NCBI RefSeq assembly: GCF_004359575.1
Contig: NZ_SCWF01000004.1
Location: forward strand, 1-64,000
Source of the DNA: Macrococcus bovicus
GTDB taxonomy: Bacteria > Bacillota > Bacilli > Staphylococcales > Staphylococcaceae
Direction of reading: 5' to 3'
DNA: 64,000 nt
The notes beneath the pieces are model-generated. The model was not told the DNA's origin, ran no database searches, and was given only the letters and a program-made list of their open reading frames with translations. Below, piece by piece: positions 32,896 through 41,662 of this stretch. A program made the translations under genes and the position numbers. How positions within the stretch are numbered: position 1 is the stretch's first letter; every line of letters begins with the position of its first letter.

Positions 32896-33807
32896 ATGAA
32901 AAAGTTTTTAGCCATCTTATTAGTGTTGGTATTGTCGTTAGCAGCATGTAGTCTTGAGTCTCCCGAGAAGAAGAAGGGTGATCAGTCAGCTGACAAAACA
33001 GAGGAAATGACGATTGGTGTCAGCTTGTCAACGCTGAATAACCCTTTCTTCGTATCAATTAAAGATGCTATTGAAAAAGAAGCGAAGACCCAAGGCTATA
33101 AGGTTAAAGTTGTCGATGCACAAGATGATTCTGCCAAACAGGCCAATGATATTGATGACCTGATTCAACAGAAAGTAGATTATTTAATCATCAACCCGAC
33201 TGATTCAGCGGCTATCGCATCAGCGGTTGAAAATGCGAACGGTGAGAATATTCCTGTTATCACTCTGGACCGTTCAGTCGACAGCGGCGATGTCGCTTCT
33301 TTCATCGCTTCTGACAACGTCGAAGGTGGTAAAATGGCAGCTGACTTTATCGTTCAAAAAGTAGGGAAGAAGGCACAGGTAGCTGAACTTGAAGGTGTAC
33401 CTGGTGCAAGTGCAACACGTGAAAGAGGAAAAGGGTTCCATCAGGTTGCTGATAAAGAACTGCAAGTAGTTGCAAAACAAACAGCTAAGTTCAACAGAGC
33501 TGAAGGTCTGAACGTAGCTCAGAATATCCTGCAGTCCAATCCTGACATAAAAGCTATTTTTGCACATAATGATGAAATGGCTTTAGGCGCTATAGAAGCA
33601 ATCGGTAATAAAGATATTTTAGTTGTTGGCTTTGATGGCAATGACGATGCACTGAAATCAATTAAAGCGGGTAATCTGGATGCCACTATCGCACAGCAGC
33701 CAGCTTTAATGGGTGAAGAAGCAGTCAAAACTGTTACATCACTGAAAGACGACAAGAAGGTGGAAAAAGAAGTTAAAGTTCCTCTGAAATTAGTGAAGCA
33801 GCAGTAA
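32896..33807 (+). CDS. rbsB: Ribose ABC transporter, substrate-binding lipoprotein
   Basis: 303 residues. The signal peptide MKKFLAILLVLVLSLAACS ends in a lipobox (LAAC), anchoring it to the outer face of the membrane. The binding domain shows NNPFFVSIKDAIEKEA, DDLIQQKVDYLIINPTDS, VITLDRSVDSGDVASFIASD and HNDEMALGAIEA, all typical of ribose-binding proteins. AAAGGAG at 32881-32887 supports ATG 32896 rather than the in-frame GTG 32887. Last gene of the operon. Confidence 0.95.
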   Translation: MKKFLAILLVLVLSLAACSLESPEKKKGDQSADKTEEMTIGVSLSTLNNPFFVSIKDAIEKEAKTQGYKVKVVDAQDDSAKQANDIDDLIQQKVDYLIINPTDSAAIASAVENANGENIPVITLDRSVDSGDVASFIASDNVEGGKMAADFIVQKVGKKAQVAELEGVPGASATRERGKGFHQVADKELQVVAKQTAKFNRAEGLNVAQNILQSNPDIKAIFAHNDEMALGAIEAIGNKDILVVGFDGNDDALKSIKAGNLDATIAQQPALMGEEAVKTVTSLKDDKKVEKEVKVPLKLVKQQ

Positions 33808-33812
33808 ATGAA

Positions 33813-33843
33813 GCACCTCCGGCTGACAGCTGGAGGTTTTATT
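33813..33843 (+). terminator. Terminator of the rbs operon
   Basis: ACCTCC pairs with GGAGGT with further pairing inside (AGCTG region), followed by TTTATT. Moderate strength; the 61-bp repeat hairpin about 100 bp downstream may be a second stop. Confidence 0.75.
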
Positions 33844-33934
33844 GTGAGTATTTAATGGTTAGTATGAATGAAAATGATAGAGTATGAGAAAATGAAAAAT
33901 GTCTGGTAAGCAAGTCATTTCGTGCTTCTAAAAT

Positions 33935-33995
33935 TTTCTTAAACAAAAAGACACCCATTCCATTTTAATCAATGGAGTGGGTGTTCTATTATGAT
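33935..33995. repeat. 61-bp direct repeat, right copy (contains a terminator hairpin)
   Basis: Identical to 28054-28114, in the same orientation, offset 5881 bp. Here the hairpin lies between the rbs operon and the convergent dehydrogenase gene and could stop both. Confidence 0.92.
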
Positions 33996-33999
33996 GAGA

Positions 34000-34905
34000 T
34001 TATTGATCGCCTTTTGCTTTCAGGAAGGTTTCTTGTCGGTAGCTAGGATTTGGATACGTGTAGAACCCTTTACCTGTAGATGTGCCTAAATGGCCTTTGT
34101 CGATATATTCTTCTTTCATCAGCTGAGCGAATTTTAGTAGTTCCTCGTCGTTTTCTTCCTGTGCTTTTGTCAAGGTGATGTTGTAGTCCGTATTCAGTCC
34201 GATGACATCTAACGCACCGAACGGGCCGACTTTCATACCGGTTGCTGCCATCCAGGTTTTATCGATGGTCTCCGGATCAGCGACACCTTTCACATAGAGG
34301 CGTTTACCGGCTTCAAGGAATGGCACCAGGATTGAGTTTAAGATATAGCCGGGCTGTTCTTTCAGCACATGCAGTGGAATCAAGCCGATTGATTCCGCAA
34401 ACTCCAGCACTTCATATTCATATTTCTTGTCAGTGCCGGCATGCCCCATCACTTCGCCTGTGTTGTTTTTCCAGACTTCATTGGCGAAATGTAACGCCAG
34501 AAATTTTTCGGGCCGTCCTGTATATTCAGCGAAGTCACTTGGAATCATCGTTGAAGAGTTTGTCACAAAAATCGTTTTTTCAGGTGCGACTTTCGCCACA
34601 TTCGTATAAAAGTCGACTTTGATTTTCTTGATTTCAGGGATGGCTTCAATCATCAGATCAGCATCCTGCAGGGAAGTCTCCAGGTCATGCGTCGTAGAGA
34701 TACGTGCTCTGGCTGCTTGGGCTTTAGTGTCATCATGGAAGAAAGCCGTGTAAGTCGCAATCAGCTTATCCAGTTTGTCGATAGCTGCTTTTTCTGCTTC
34801 CTCATTGATATCATAAAGCTTCACATCATAACCAAAGTAAGCTGACTGAAAGGCAATCTGAGTGCCTAAGACACTGCCGCCGACAATCGTAATATTTTTC
34901 ATCAT
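34000..34905 (-). CDS. 3-hydroxyacyl-CoA dehydrogenase family protein
   Basis: 301 residues. NAD-binding N terminus ITIVGGSVLGTQIAFQSAYFG split over residues 4-24 shows the G-x2-x-G-x2-A pattern, with YDIN ending strand 2. The catalytic region has TNSSTMIPSDFAEYTGRPEKF and ALHFANEVWKN (active-site His near 142), and EQPGYILNSILVPFLEAG starts the C-terminal helical domain, which ends G-TSTGKGFYTYPNP. Family members oxidise 3-hydroxybutyryl-CoA or related acids. Single-domain length is typical. Two adjacent ATGs; the RBS (AAGAAGACGG) is modest. Monocistronic; convergent with rbs. Confidence 0.87.
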   Translation of the reverse strand: MMKNITIVGGSVLGTQIAFQSAYFGYDVKLYDINEEAEKAAIDKLDKLIATYTAFFHDDTKAQAARARISTTHDLETSLQDADLMIEAIPEIKKIKVDFYTNVAKVAPEKTIFVTNSSTMIPSDFAEYTGRPEKFLALHFANEVWKNNTGEVMGHAGTDKKYEYEVLEFAESIGLIPLHVLKEQPGYILNSILVPFLEAGKRLYVKGVADPETIDKTWMAATGMKVGPFGALDVIGLNTDYNITLTKAQEENDEELLKFAQLMKEEYIDKGHLGTSTGKGFYTYPNPSYRQETFLKAKGDQ

Positions 34906-35008
34906 AACCGTCTTCTTTATTTATTACTAGTTAGTATTATTTCGTTAATTATTATAATCCTTATTGATAAGGAGCTCAAATAAGTTGCTTATGAATCAAA
35001 TCTCAAAA

Positions 35009-35046
35009 TAGATAAGCTTGCACTGGATGAGAGCAAGCTTATCTTA
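35009..35046. terminator. Terminator downstream of the minus-strand MHS-OCD operon
   Basis: AGATAAGCTTGC pairs with GCAAGCTTATCT around an 11-nt loop. On the minus strand it is followed by a T-rich stretch and ends the operon at 35075. Confidence 0.78.
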
Positions 35047-35074
35047 ATGATGCTAGATGAACTGAGTGTCGCAG

Positions 35075-36004
35075 TTACTTCAGTCGCTGGTAGGCCCCTA
35101 CCGTTACGGCAAGATCGTAGTAGGCGGCACCGACAGACTTGAAGATAGTGATCTCCAGTGGCTGCTGCGGCAGCGTGCTGATAGCGGCCAGCGGGACAGC
35201 CTCACTGAATGAAAAACTGCCGTCCTGTTCTGCCTGAATGAATTCGCCTGCCTCGTGTCTTGCACCCTCGATATCATCGAGGACGATGCAGTCAGCTTGT
35301 GTGATCGTCTCGGTATCAATCTCGCGCATCGAGGGTAAGTAGGAACCGACGCCGTTAATATGAACAGGTCTTTTAAGATGGTCGTGACTGAAGACTTTTT
35401 CCTCAGAACGGGTGGCACAATTGATGATATCTGCACCAGTCACCGCTTCTTCCGCTGTCTGACAGACAACGATGTCAGCTGTGGTTACCGCCTGTAATCT
35501 CGTCTTAAAGGCATGCGCTTTATCGGTTGTTCTGTTATAGAGCTTGATCGTCTGAATATCTCTTACGGCAGTAACGCCGAGCACCTGCTCGAAAGCCATG
35601 CCGCCTGTGCCGATGACGCCGAGCACCTGTGCATCTGAGGCAGCTAAGTGATCGGTTGCGACGGCACTCATGGCACCGGTTCTGAGACGTGTCAGATAGC
35701 TGCTCTCCAGAGTCGCGACGTGGGCACCATGTGTGAGCTCACTGAGCAGTGTGACCCCTTGCGAGACCGGCTGCGCATTATTCTCCGGGAATATGGAGAT
35801 AGTCTTCATAATGGAATACATACTTCTCGTATTAATGCAGGGCATATAGAGCATGGTGTTCTCGGTGCCTAGCACTTCAATCACTGTCCGCTCCTTCATG
35901 ATAATATGCTGGCTCCGGACGTCCTCCAGGACAGCCCGGATATCTTCGATAGCATCCGGCATCTGGTAGACGGACTGAATGGCTTCGTCGTTATAATACT
36001 TCAT
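35075..36004 (-). CDS. Ornithine cyclodeaminase / mu-crystallin family protein, second copy
   Basis: 309 residues. OCD family blocks: MLYMPCINTRSMYSIM, ATLESSYLTRLRTGAMSAVA, Rossmann site LGVIGTGGMAFEQVL (about 129-143) with LYNR at strand 2 (Asn in place of the acidic residue, compatible with NADP), and VHINGVGSYLPSMREID. It shares the family pattern with the protein at 23823 but is clearly divergent. AAGGAG precedes ATG by 8 nt. It overlaps the upstream MHS transporter gene by 14 nt, so transporter and enzyme are one operon. Confidence 0.87.
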   Translation of the reverse strand: MKYYNDEAIQSVYQMPDAIEDIRAVLEDVRSQHIIMKERTVIEVLGTENTMLYMPCINTRSMYSIMKTISIFPENNAQPVSQGVTLLSELTHGAHVATLESSYLTRLRTGAMSAVATDHLAASDAQVLGVIGTGGMAFEQVLGVTAVRDIQTIKLYNRTTDKAHAFKTRLQAVTTADIVVCQTAEEAVTGADIINCATRSEEKVFSHDHLKRPVHINGVGSYLPSMREIDTETITQADCIVLDDIEGARHEAGEFIQAEQDGSFSFSEAVPLAAISTLPQQPLEITIFKSVGAAYYDLAVTVGAYQRLK

Positions 36005-37274
36005 GGCCAGGCTCCTTATGACGCTTGATACTGAGCACAGCGGTGATGGAGATCGCAGCGATGACCATCAGATAGATGGCTACGGGCACGTAGGAGTGAT
36101 TGAAGCGGCCCATCAAGTATTCTGCGATCATCGGTGCTGTTCCGCCGGCCAGTGCGGCACCGATCTGATAGCCGAGCGTTACACCCGTATAGCGGACTTC
36201 CTTGCTGAAGACTTCCGAGAACATCGTGCCTAAAACGGCGGTGATCGGTGACCAGATGATGCTGAGACCGATAATAGTCGCGATCAGCACCATGACGATG
36301 GAACGCTGTTCAAGCAGCCAGAAATACGGGAAGCTGTACAGCATCATAGCGGTCGCACCGATCAGGTAGAGCTTCCGGCGGCCGACACGGTCACTCAGTC
36401 TGCCGTAGAACGGAATCATCAGGGTTGTCAATATCGCAGCGGCCATGACAATCAGCATGATATGTTCAAACTTCAGATGGAGTGTCGTCGTTGCATAGCC
36501 GACGACGAACGTCCCGAAGATATAGAAAGGCGCGGTCTCGACAAATTTCGCGCCGCTTGTGATCAGCACTTCTTTCCAGTGATATTTCAAGGTGTGGAAG
36601 AGCGGGACTTTCGGTGCAGTGCCTGACTGCTGAACTTCCTTGAAGGCAGGTGTCTCGTCCAGGCCCTTACGGATGATGAAACCGAAGACTACGAGCACGC
36701 CGCTTAAGATAAACGGAATACGCCAGCCGAAGCTGTTGAACTGTTCCTCAGTTGTCAGCGCCGTCATCAGATAGAAGGCCAGTGAGCCGAGCACCATACC
36801 GATTGTGACGCCCATCTGCGGCACGCTGCCGAAATAGCCGCGTTTTTCAGGTGGCGCATACTCAGTAGCCAGCAGCAGAGCCCCGCCCCATTCACCGCCG
36901 ATACCGAGACCCTGTACAAGCCGGCAGAGGAGAAGCAGAAGCGGTGCCGCGATACCGATGGATTCATAAGTCGGAATCAGACCGATGGCCACTGTGGCAA
37001 CACCCATCAGCAAGAGTGTCATGACGAGTGTCTTCTTGCGGCCCATCCGGTCACCGATATGGGCGAAGAAGATGCCGCCGAACGGCCGGATGAAGAAGGA
37101 GAGCGCGAGGCCGAAATAGGCAATCAGATTAGAGACAGTCGGATCGTCCGTCACGAAATACTGCTTGCTGAAGATGACGCTCGCTACGGATGCATAGAGA
37201 AAGAAATCAAACCATTCAATGGAGGAGCCGATAAGACTGGCGCCGAGGACCTTGTTCTCAAGTTTCTTGTTCAT
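35991..37274 (-). CDS. MFS transporter, metabolite:H+ symporter (MHS) family
   Basis: 427 residues with 12 membrane helices. MHS signatures are GSSIEWFDFFLYASVASVIF (about 17-36), FFIRPFGGIFFAHIGDRMGRKKTL (loop 2-3 motif, split after FGG) and GIGGEWGGALLLATEYAP. The family (ProP, ShiA, CitA types) takes up organic acids, betaines or shikimate with protons. Pairing with an OCD-like enzyme suggests an amino acid or related imine as cargo, which is inference. AAAGGGGA precedes ATG. Confidence 0.9.
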   Translation of the reverse strand: MNKKLENKVLGASLIGSSIEWFDFFLYASVASVIFSKQYFVTDDPTVSNLIAYFGLALSFFIRPFGGIFFAHIGDRMGRKKTLVMTLLLMGVATVAIGLIPTYESIGIAAPLLLLLCRLVQGLGIGGEWGGALLLATEYAPPEKRGYFGSVPQMGVTIGMVLGSLAFYLMTALTTEEQFNSFGWRIPFILSGVLVVFGFIIRKGLDETPAFKEVQQSGTAPKVPLFHTLKYHWKEVLITSGAKFVETAPFYIFGTFVVGYATTTLHLKFEHIMLIVMAAAILTTLMIPFYGRLSDRVGRRKLYLIGATAMMLYSFPYFWLLEQRSIVMVLIATIIGLSIIWSPITAVLGTMFSEVFSKEVRYTGVTLGYQIGAALAGGTAPMIAEYLMGRFNHSYVPVAIYLMVIAAISITAVLSIKRHKEPGHEVL

Positions 37275-37431
37275 AGTTATTTCCCCTTTGTTTAAGCTGT
37301 ATTTAAATTAAATATTATATTTGAAAGAATTTTCTGTCAATTAAATTTTATCGGTTATTCGTTTTATAACGGATTATTTTTTCTTCGGGAGGGTATAATC
37401 TCCTGTTATCAAAAGAGAAGGACGGGATGAG

Positions 37432-38241
37432 ATGCACATACAGATTAAAAATATCACACTGAACTATCAGGAGGCCGGCACGGGCAGACCGGTCTACTTC
37501 ATTCATGGCAACGGGCTGAATCTGTCCAGTCAGTACCAGCTGTACGACCATTTATTTGATGATTCATTCAGACGTATCTATCTGGATCTTCCTGGCATGG
37601 GTGAGTCGGAGGCGGATCTATCCATCACGACGACGAATGATATGCTGGATGTCATTATGGCATTCATCGATACACTGACGCCGCATCAGGATATCATCCT
37701 GTTCGGTCATTCCTACGGGGCCTATATGTGCTTAGGGCTGATGGACCGCTGGAAGAACCGGATCACGGGTGCCTATCTGACTTGTCCGGTCGTGGAAGGC
37801 GAGTACAGTGAACGCAACCGTGAGCCGCTTGAACAGAAGATTGAGGAGCGTGTCACTGTCCAGGCGGATGCGGACTACTACGATGAGTATCTGGCTACGA
37901 CGGCTGTCATCAACCAGCAGACATGGGAACGGTACCGTGAACAGATCGTACCGGGCATCAAGCAGGCTGATAAGACTTTCATGAAGGAGCTGAGACGAGA
38001 CGCGAGTGTCTACTATCAGTTCCGCTGTGAAGATGTGATTGATATCGGTGATGATACCGCGCTGCATGTCGTTGTCAGTAAACAGGATACCGTCGTCGGA
38101 TACAAGGACCAGCTGTCATTCTTCAATAATGAACCGAACGCGACAGTGACGCTTGTCGCGAACGCCGGTCACAATCCGATGATAGAGGAGAAGGAGCTGA
38201 TTCAGTCACTCGCAGCTGTTTTTATTATGCACCTGAAATAA
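37432..38241 (+). CDS. Alpha/beta hydrolase
   Basis: 269 residues. Oxyanion-hole block YFIHGNGLN (about 22-30), LDLPGMGESE, nucleophile elbow FGHSYGAYM (Ser near 97), an acid candidate in VVSKQDTVVG (about 218) and catalytic His in VANAGHNPMIEE (about 245). The fold and triad are complete; the substrate is unknown. GAGAAGGACGGGATGAG precedes ATG 37432. Monocistronic or weakly linked to the next gene. Confidence 0.9.
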   Translation: MHIQIKNITLNYQEAGTGRPVYFIHGNGLNLSSQYQLYDHLFDDSFRRIYLDLPGMGESEADLSITTTNDMLDVIMAFIDTLTPHQDIILFGHSYGAYMCLGLMDRWKNRITGAYLTCPVVEGEYSERNREPLEQKIEERVTVQADADYYDEYLATTAVINQQTWERYREQIVPGIKQADKTFMKELRRDASVYYQFRCEDVIDIGDDTALHVVVSKQDTVVGYKDQLSFFNNEPNATVTLVANAGHNPMIEEKELIQSLAAVFIMHLK

Positions 38242-38307
38242 GCGTTGTGCATATATCACTTTTAGTCTATGATAGTGGACTAGATAGTGATTAAAGGAGT
38301 GAATGAA

Positions 38308-39333
38308 TTGAAGTCTTTTTTCTTTAAAATATTAAACGGCATGGCGACAGGAATCGTTGTTGCGCTGATTCCGAACGCTATGCTGGGTGAACTCTTTAAA
38401 TATCTGGCGCAGCATTATGATATCTTCAATGTGCTGCTGCAGTTTCTGCAGATCTTCCAGTTCTGCGCATCCATTATCATCGGCACGCTGGTCGGCCACC
38501 AGTTCAAGATGAACGGTCCGCAGAGCGCTATTATCGGCGGTGCAGCCTTTATCGGTTCAGGGGCTGTCAAGTTTACAGAGCAGGGCGCGATGCTGACCGG
38601 GATGGGGGATCTGATCAATATTCTGATTACCATCGCCTTGTCTGTTCTCGTCATTCAGCTGGTCGGTGACCGTCTCGGCACGCTTAATCTTGTCTTTCTG
38701 CCGATTCTTGCAGGCATTATACCGGGGATTATCGGTACGCTGACACTGCCCTATGTCAGAATGATCACGGGGACTCTCGGCGAACTGATTCATCACTTTA
38801 CGACGCTGAACCCGCTGCTCATGTGTATTCTGATCTGTGTTTTCTATTCTGTCATGATGGCGACACCGATTTCCCTTGTCGCTATTGCGACGGTCATCAG
38901 TCTGTCTGGACTCGGCAGTGGTGCAGCGAACCTCGGGATTGCGGCCTGCTGCTACACCTTCATCGTAGGGTCATGGTTCGTCAACAATAAAGGGGTCAAT
39001 ACGACACTTGTGATCGGTGCGGCAAAGATGATGATGCCGGTCTATTTCAGAAATCCGGTCATTATCGTGCCCCTGATACTGAATGGTATTGTCGGCGGTC
39101 TGATGGCCTACTTTATGGGCATCCAAGGGACTCCGATGTCCGCAGGTTTCGGTTACACGGGTCTGGTCGGACCGCTCAATGCCCTGCCGACGATGGAAGG
39201 GAATGCCTTGCTCAAACTGTTGCTCGCTTACTTGGTCGTGCCCCTGCCGGCCGCGATTTTCTTCCATTATGTACTGAAGAAGTTTATTCCGCAGTATCAG
39301 AATGAAATTTATAAATTTGAACCGGAAATTTAA
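38308..39333 (+). CDS. PTS_EIIC_2-type membrane protein
   Basis: 341 residues, about nine membrane helices. The family features are MATGIVVALIPNAMLGELFK, FCASIIIGTLVGHQFKMNG-PQSAIIGGAAFIGSGAV and GYTGLVGPLNALP. It resembles the EIIC-like PF13303 group, whose members stand alone without EIIA or EIIB domains; transport partner and cargo are unknown. The frame opens at GTG 38287, but AAAGGAGTG at 38293-38301 fits TTG 38308. A hairpin terminator follows directly. Confidence 0.85.
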   Translation: MKSFFFKILNGMATGIVVALIPNAMLGELFKYLAQHYDIFNVLLQFLQIFQFCASIIIGTLVGHQFKMNGPQSAIIGGAAFIGSGAVKFTEQGAMLTGMGDLINILITIALSVLVIQLVGDRLGTLNLVFLPILAGIIPGIIGTLTLPYVRMITGTLGELIHHFTTLNPLLMCILICVFYSVMMATPISLVAIATVISLSGLGSGAANLGIAACCYTFIVGSWFVNNKGVNTTLVIGAAKMMMPVYFRNPVIIVPLILNGIVGGLMAYFMGIQGTPMSAGFGYTGLVGPLNALPTMEGNALLKLLLAYLVVPLPAAIFFHYVLKKFIPQYQNEIYKFEPEI

Positions 39334-39359
39334 AAATCCAGCCGAGGCTGGATTTTTTA
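39333..39359 (+). terminator. Terminator after the EIIC-like gene
   Basis: AAATCCAGCC-GA-GGCTGGATTT (39334-39355) with six Ts. The same stem recurs at 41637. Confidence 0.93.
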
Positions 39360-39470
39360 TTTTGCATTTATTATGGAAGTATTTAAATGTCTGAAAATTG
39401 CAACGAATTGTATTGTATCTTCCCTGGCTGGATTGTATAATTAATCCAGTAAATGAAAGGGGATGTCATC

Positions 39471-40919
39471 GTGCCTAAAAGAGGTCTGTTCAGTTTAGTA
39501 ATGCTCATTGTCTTGTTATTTACCTTAATACCTGCGCCAGTTTCGGCGAAGGAAGATTTACTGGATACTGCGAGAAAAAGAGGGGAATTAAGAGTGGGCC
39601 TCGCAGCCAACGCCGCGCCTTTTGAGTTTGAGCGGAATGTCAATGGTAAGAATGAATATGCAGGAATCGATATTTCACTCATCGAGAAAATAGGGAAGGA
39701 TCACGGCCTGAAGATCAAGATAGTCAATATGACATTCGACAGTCTTCTCGGTGCCCTGAAGACCGGGAAGATTGATGTGATCGTCTCAGGAATGACCCCG
39801 ACCCCTGAACGGCAGAAGAAGGTGGATTTCTCTGATAACTACCTGTTTGTTGACCAGAAAGTGATTGTCAAGAAGAAGGATAAAGACCAATACACTTCCT
39901 TCGCTGATTTTAAGGGTAAGACCATTGCGGTACAGAAACAGACGGCACAGGAGGAAATCGCCCAGAAGGAGATTCCGGATGCCAGTCTGAATGCCCTGAC
40001 ACGGACGCCTGATATCATCATGGCGGTCCAGACCGGGAAAGCAGAAGCGGCCGTGATTGACAGTGTCATCGGTGACGCCTACCTGACCAAGAACAAGGAC
40101 CTTACCTACGCCGATCTCACGTTCGATGACGGCAAGAAAGAGACGGCAGTCGCTGTCCCAAAAGGCAATCCGAAGCTGCTGGCAGCCATCAATGCATCCA
40201 TCAAGGATGCAGAGGAGAAGGGGCTGATTGAGGAATATCAGAAGCAGGCCAACAAGGATATGTTTGATGACGGGACATTTCTCAATAAATACGGTTCCTA
40301 TTTTCTGCGCGGAATCGGTGCAACAGTGCTGATTTCACTGCTGGGTGTCATCTTCGGTTCACTGTTCGGCGGCATCTTCGCCTTTATGAAGCTCAGTGCG
40401 AATAAAGTGCTGAGAGCCATCGCCTGGCTCTATATTGAATTCATAAGGGGGACACCGCTCCTCGTCCAGTTGTTCCTTGTCTACTTCGGGACGACGGCGG
40501 TGCTCGGGCTGGACCTGTCCGCTTTCCTCTGCGGTGCTATCGCGCTGATCCTGAACTGCGGCGCCTATATCGCTGAGATTATCCGGGCGGGCATTCAGGC
40601 GGTCGACAAAGGCCAGATAGAAGCCGCGCGTTCACTCGGACTGAGCCACGCCCAGGCGATGAACAAGGTCATCATGCCGCAGGCCGTCAAGAATATCCTG
40701 CCGGCACTCGGCAATGAATTCATCACGGTCATCAAGGAATCTTCCATCGTCTCGGTCATCGGGGTAAGCGAACTGATGTTCAATGCGCAGGTCGTGCAAG
40801 GGGCGTCTTTTGATCCGTTCACACCGCTTGTCATTACGGCCGCTGTCTATTTTGTGCTGACGTTTGCGCTGTCCCGACTGATCAACCTATTTGAAAGGAG
40901 ACTGAGTGTCAGTGATTAA
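39471..40919 (+). CDS. Amino-acid ABC transporter, fused binding protein-permease (copy 1)
   Basis: About 482 residues. A signal peptide ([21 protein letters not shown], two halves of one hydrophobic stretch) precedes an SBP_bac_3 domain (about 25-255): [49 protein letters not shown]. Residues about 275-482 are the permease, with [18 protein letters not shown] and the [22 protein letters not shown] coupling loop, in parts. The design is that of GlnP-like glutamine or polar amino-acid importers. ATG 39453 is possible, but AAAGGGGATG at 39456-39464 favours GTG 39471. The ATPase gene overlaps its end. Paralogue at 42971. Confidence 0.92.
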   Translation: MPKRGLFSLVMLIVLLFTLIPAPVSAKEDLLDTARKRGELRVGLAANAAPFEFERNVNGKNEYAGIDISLIEKIGKDHGLKIKIVNMTFDSLLGALKTGKIDVIVSGMTPTPERQKKVDFSDNYLFVDQKVIVKKKDKDQYTSFADFKGKTIAVQKQTAQEEIAQKEIPDASLNALTRTPDIIMAVQTGKAEAAVIDSVIGDAYLTKNKDLTYADLTFDDGKKETAVAVPKGNPKLLAAINASIKDAEEKGLIEEYQKQANKDMFDDGTFLNKYGSYFLRGIGATVLISLLGVIFGSLFGGIFAFMKLSANKVLRAIAWLYIEFIRGTPLLVQLFLVYFGTTAVLGLDLSAFLCGAIALILNCGAYIAEIIRAGIQAVDKGQIEAARSLGLSHAQAMNKVIMPQAVKNILPALGNEFITVIKESSIVSVIGVSELMFNAQVVQGASFDPFTPLVITAAVYFVLTFALSRLINLFERRLSVSD

Positions 40920-41634
40920 TGTGAGAGAGCTTCATAAAAGTTTTGGTCAGGTGGAAGTACTGAAAGGAATCAACCTGGAAGTCAATGAAGGGGAAGTGGT
41001 CGCGATCATCGGTCCGTCAGGCAGCGGCAAGTCAACACTGCTGCGCTGTCTGAATCTGCTTGAGGTCCCGACGAGCGGCGAGATTGTGTTCGAGGGCAAC
41101 GTGCTGAACGACAAGAAGACGAATATCAACCTGCACCGCCAGAAGATGGGGATGGTGTTCCAGAGCTTCAATCTCTTCCCGCATAAGACGGTGCTCGACA
41201 ATCTGACGATGACTCCATTACTGCTGAAAAAAGGCAACAAGGCTGACCTCGAGGCATTCGGCCTCGAGCTGTTGGACAAAGTCGGTCTGAGGGATAAGGC
41301 GGACCGCTATCCGTCGCAGCTGTCAGGCGGACAGAAGCAGCGCGTCGCCATCGCGCGCGCCCTGGCGATGAATCCTGACGTCATGCTGTTCGATGAACCG
41401 ACGTCTGCGCTCGACCCGGAGGTGGTCGGTGATGTGCTTGCTGTCATGAAGAATCTGGCGCGTGAAGGGATGACGATGGTCGTCGTCACACATGAGATGG
41501 GCTTTGCCCGTGAAGTCGCAGACCGGGTCATCTTCATGGATAAAGGCATCGTGCAGGAGGAGGGACCGCCTGCCCAGCTCTTCGGCAACCCGCAGAATGA
41601 ACGGACCCAGCGTTTTCTGTCAAAAGTACTCTAA
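40912..41634 (+). CDS. Amino-acid ABC transporter, ATP-binding protein (copy 1)
   Basis: About 240 residues. Walker [10 protein letters not shown] (about 34-42), Q-loop FQSFNLFPH, signature [15 protein letters not shown] (about 135-149), Walker [13 protein letters not shown] and the switch His in [10 protein letters not shown]. Standard length for polar amino-acid ATPases. GTG 40906 and GTG 40912 are both open; the paralogue at 44415 has a stop just before the equivalent of 40912, so I prefer 40912. It overlaps the permease gene by 8 nt. A 206-bp segment is almost identical to the paralogue. Confidence 0.94.
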   Translation: MINVRELHKSFGQVEVLKGINLEVNEGEVVAIIGPSGSGKSTLLRCLNLLEVPTSGEIVFEGNVLNDKKTNINLHRQKMGMVFQSFNLFPHKTVLDNLTMTPLLLKKGNKADLEAFGLELLDKVGLRDKADRYPSQLSGGQKQRVAIARALAMNPDVMLFDEPTSALDPEVVGDVLAVMKNLAREGMTMVVVTHEMGFAREVADRVIFMDKGIVQEEGPPAQLFGNPQNERTQRFLSKVL

Positions 41635-41635
41635 A

Positions 41636-41662
41636 AAAATCCAGCCTCGGCTGGATTTTTTT
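41636..41662. terminator. Terminator between copy 1 ABC ATPase and the aminotransferase
   Basis: AAATCCAGCC-TC-GGCTGGATTT (41637-41658) with Ts on one side and As on the other, suited to both converging genes. The stem is the same as at 39334. Confidence 0.92.
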
